From: an uncultured Bacteroidales bacterium
Lineage (GTDB): Bacteria; Bacteroidota; Bacteroidia; Bacteroidales; P3
Direction: 5' to 3'
Assembly: GCA_947177845.1 (NCBI GenBank)
Contig: CAMWVZ010000049.1
Span: 1-7,076, forward strand
Length of the DNA: 7,076 nucleotides
Shown: positions 5,912 through 7,076 of the stretch, in pieces
Numbering within the stretch: the first letter of the stretch is position 1
Layout: each line of letters starts with the position of its first letter
Notes under the pieces: model-generated
Database searches by the model: none
Told to the model about the DNA's origin: nothing
Seen by the model: only the letters and a program-made list of their open reading frames with translations
Translations under genes and position numbers: made by a program

Positions 5912-7057
5912 ATGGCAAAAAAAGACTTCTACGAGGTTCTGGGGGTTTCCAAGACCGCCACGGCCGATGAAATAAAGAAAGCCTACCGCAAATTAGCCCT
6001 TCAGTATCACCCCGATAAGAATCCTGGCAATAAGGAAGCGGAAGAGAAATTCAAGGAGGCCGCCGAAGCCTACAGTGTGCTCAGCGACCCCGAGAAGCGC
6101 AAGCGCTACGACCAATTCGGCGAGGCCGGTCTGGGAGGTTCCGGGGGCTTCGGCGGCGCCGGCATGAGCATGGAAGACATCTTCTCGAATTTCGGCGATA
6201 TTTTCGGCGGCATTTTCGGAGGAGGATTCGGAGGGGGCGGCGGCAGAACCCGTCGCGTGATGCGCGGCAGCAACCTGCGGGTGACGATAAAACTCACCTA
6301 CGAGGAGATTGCCGAAGGGGTGGAAAAGAAAATCAAGGTGAAGAAGGCCGTGCCCTGCGACACTTGCAAGGGTACGGGCGCCAAGGACGGCACCGCGTTC
6401 AAGACGTGTCCTTCCTGCAACGGGCAGGGGCGTGTGGTGCACACCCAGCAGAGCATCTTCGGCATGATGCAGCAGGTGAGCGATTGTCCGCACTGCCATG
6501 GCGAGGGCAAGGTAATTACCGAGCGTTGCCCCAAATGCAATGGAGAAGGCATTGTTTATCAAGAGGAAGTGATAACGATTCCCATTCCTGCGGGCGTGGA
6601 GGACGGTATGCAGCTGTCGGTGGCCGGCAAGGGGAATGCGGCGCCGCGCGGGGGCATCAACGGAGATTTGCTCGTGGTGATTCAGGAAATTCCCCACAAG
6701 GATTTCCAGCGCGATCATCAGAACCTTCACTACACATTGCCTGTAAGTTATATGGACGCCGTTCTGGGCGCGTCGGTGGAGGTGCCCACCTTGGGCGGCA
6801 AGGCCAAGATTAAGATTGAGGCGGGTACGCCTTCGGGAAAACTGTTGCGTCTGCGGGGTCAGGGTTTCCCGAGCATTCAGCGGGGTATGCCCAAGGGCGA
6901 CATGATTGTGTCGGTGCATGTGGTGGTGCCGAAGCATCTCGATAAGGAGGAGAAGGCGATGTTGGAGAAGATGCGGGAGATGCCGGCTTTTCAGGTCGAC
7001 AGAACCAAGTTCAAGGAACCGGGGTTCTTTGAGCGCATGAAGGAGTACTTCGGGTAA
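5912..7057 (+). CDS. dnaJ: DnaJ, type A (class I) Hsp40 co-chaperone
   Basis: DnaJ binds unfolded proteins, hands them to DnaK and stimulates DnaK ATP hydrolysis through its J domain, in the cytosol. The 381-residue product has every part of a type A Hsp40: J domain (about 5-70) with the essential HPD at 33-35 and 'DPEKRKRYDQFG' (59-70); a Gly/Phe region (about 72-112) with 'MEDIFSNFGDIFGG', the DIF-type motif; four CxxCxGxG zinc motifs starting at Cys149, Cys166, Cys192 and Cys206, which bind two zinc ions; and the C-terminal substrate-binding and dimerisation domains (about 120-145 and 215-381) with 'GDLLVVIQEIPHKDFQR' and 'LRLRGQGFP'. No key residue is missing. The ATG at 5912 follows an A-rich stretch and gives the standard 'MAKKDFYEVLGV' start. 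It is the second gene after grpE; dnaK lies elsewhere. The 19 bases after its stop hold nothing I can identify. Confidence 0.98.
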   Translation: MAKKDFYEVLGVSKTATADEIKKAYRKLALQYHPDKNPGNKEAEEKFKEAAEAYSVLSDPEKRKRYDQFGEAGLGGSGGFGGAGMSMEDIFSNFGDIFGGIFGGGFGGGGGRTRRVMRGSNLRVTIKLTYEEIAEGVEKKIKVKKAVPCDTCKGTGAKDGTAFKTCPSCNGQGRVVHTQQSIFGMMQQVSDCPHCHGEGKVITERCPKCNGEGIVYQEEVITIPIPAGVEDGMQLSVAGKGNAAPRGGINGDLLVVIQEIPHKDFQRDHQNLHYTLPVSYMDAVLGASVEVPTLGGKAKIKIEAGTPSGKLLRLRGQGFPSIQRGMPKGDMIVSVHVVVPKHLDKEEKAMLEKMREMPAFQVDRTKFKEPGFFERMKEYFG

Positions 7058-7076
7058 AGAAACAATTTGGAGACGG

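Noticed and set aside
6121..6250. G/T-rich repetitive stretch in dnaJ
   Set aside because: It encodes the normal Gly/Phe region of DnaJ; the repetition follows from Gly and Phe codons.
5993..6937. Minus-strand open frame of 314 codons, antisense to dnaJ
   Set aside because: Opposite a full-length, well-supported dnaJ; His/Ala-rich sequence typical of a shadow frame.

Overview
The window reads as a chromosomal housekeeping segment from a member of the Bacteroidota, most likely order Bacteroidales. Evidence for this: a secreted protein ends in a type IX secretion (T9SS) type A sorting domain; start codons follow A-rich leaders with no Shine-Dalgarno motif; and upstream regions hold matches to the Bacteroidetes promoter pattern (TTTG, about 19 bp, TAnnTTTG). 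The G+C-rich codon use of uvrB, the aminotransferase, grpE and dnaJ contrasts with the visibly more A+T-rich T9SS gene. I cannot name the genus.

Layout, left to right. Positions 1-54 are the last codons of a plus-strand gene whose C-terminus resembles Lon protease. A good promoter (60-90) and an A-rich leader then lead to a gene (181-1554) for a secreted protein of unknown function: signal peptide, unrecognised middle, T9SS sorting domain. A strong, probably bidirectional terminator (1573-1605) separates it from the convergent uvrB. On the minus strand, a PLP-dependent aminotransferase (5037-3727) and uvrB (3730-1718) overlap by four bases (ATGA) and form a two-gene operon. A 230-bp divergent intergenic region (5038-5267) carries putative promoters for both directions. 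On the plus strand, grpE (5268-5846) and dnaJ (5912-7057) form a chaperone operon; dnaK is not in the window.

Working together: GrpE and DnaJ are the nucleotide-exchange factor and J-domain co-chaperone of DnaK. Lon, if correctly called, is a quality-control protease. UvrB is the damage-verifying helicase of nucleotide excision repair, here coupled to an amino-acid aminotransferase with no obvious repair role. The secreted protein would be exported by Sec and then by the T9SS.

I found no mobile element, CRISPR array, RNA gene or defence cassette, and no convincing new biological system. The points most worth a second look are small: a heptamer repeated in the divergent promoter region, a perfect 12-bp inverted repeat inside the 5' part of grpE, the coupled aminotransferase-uvrB pair, and the uncharacterised T9SS cargo protein.
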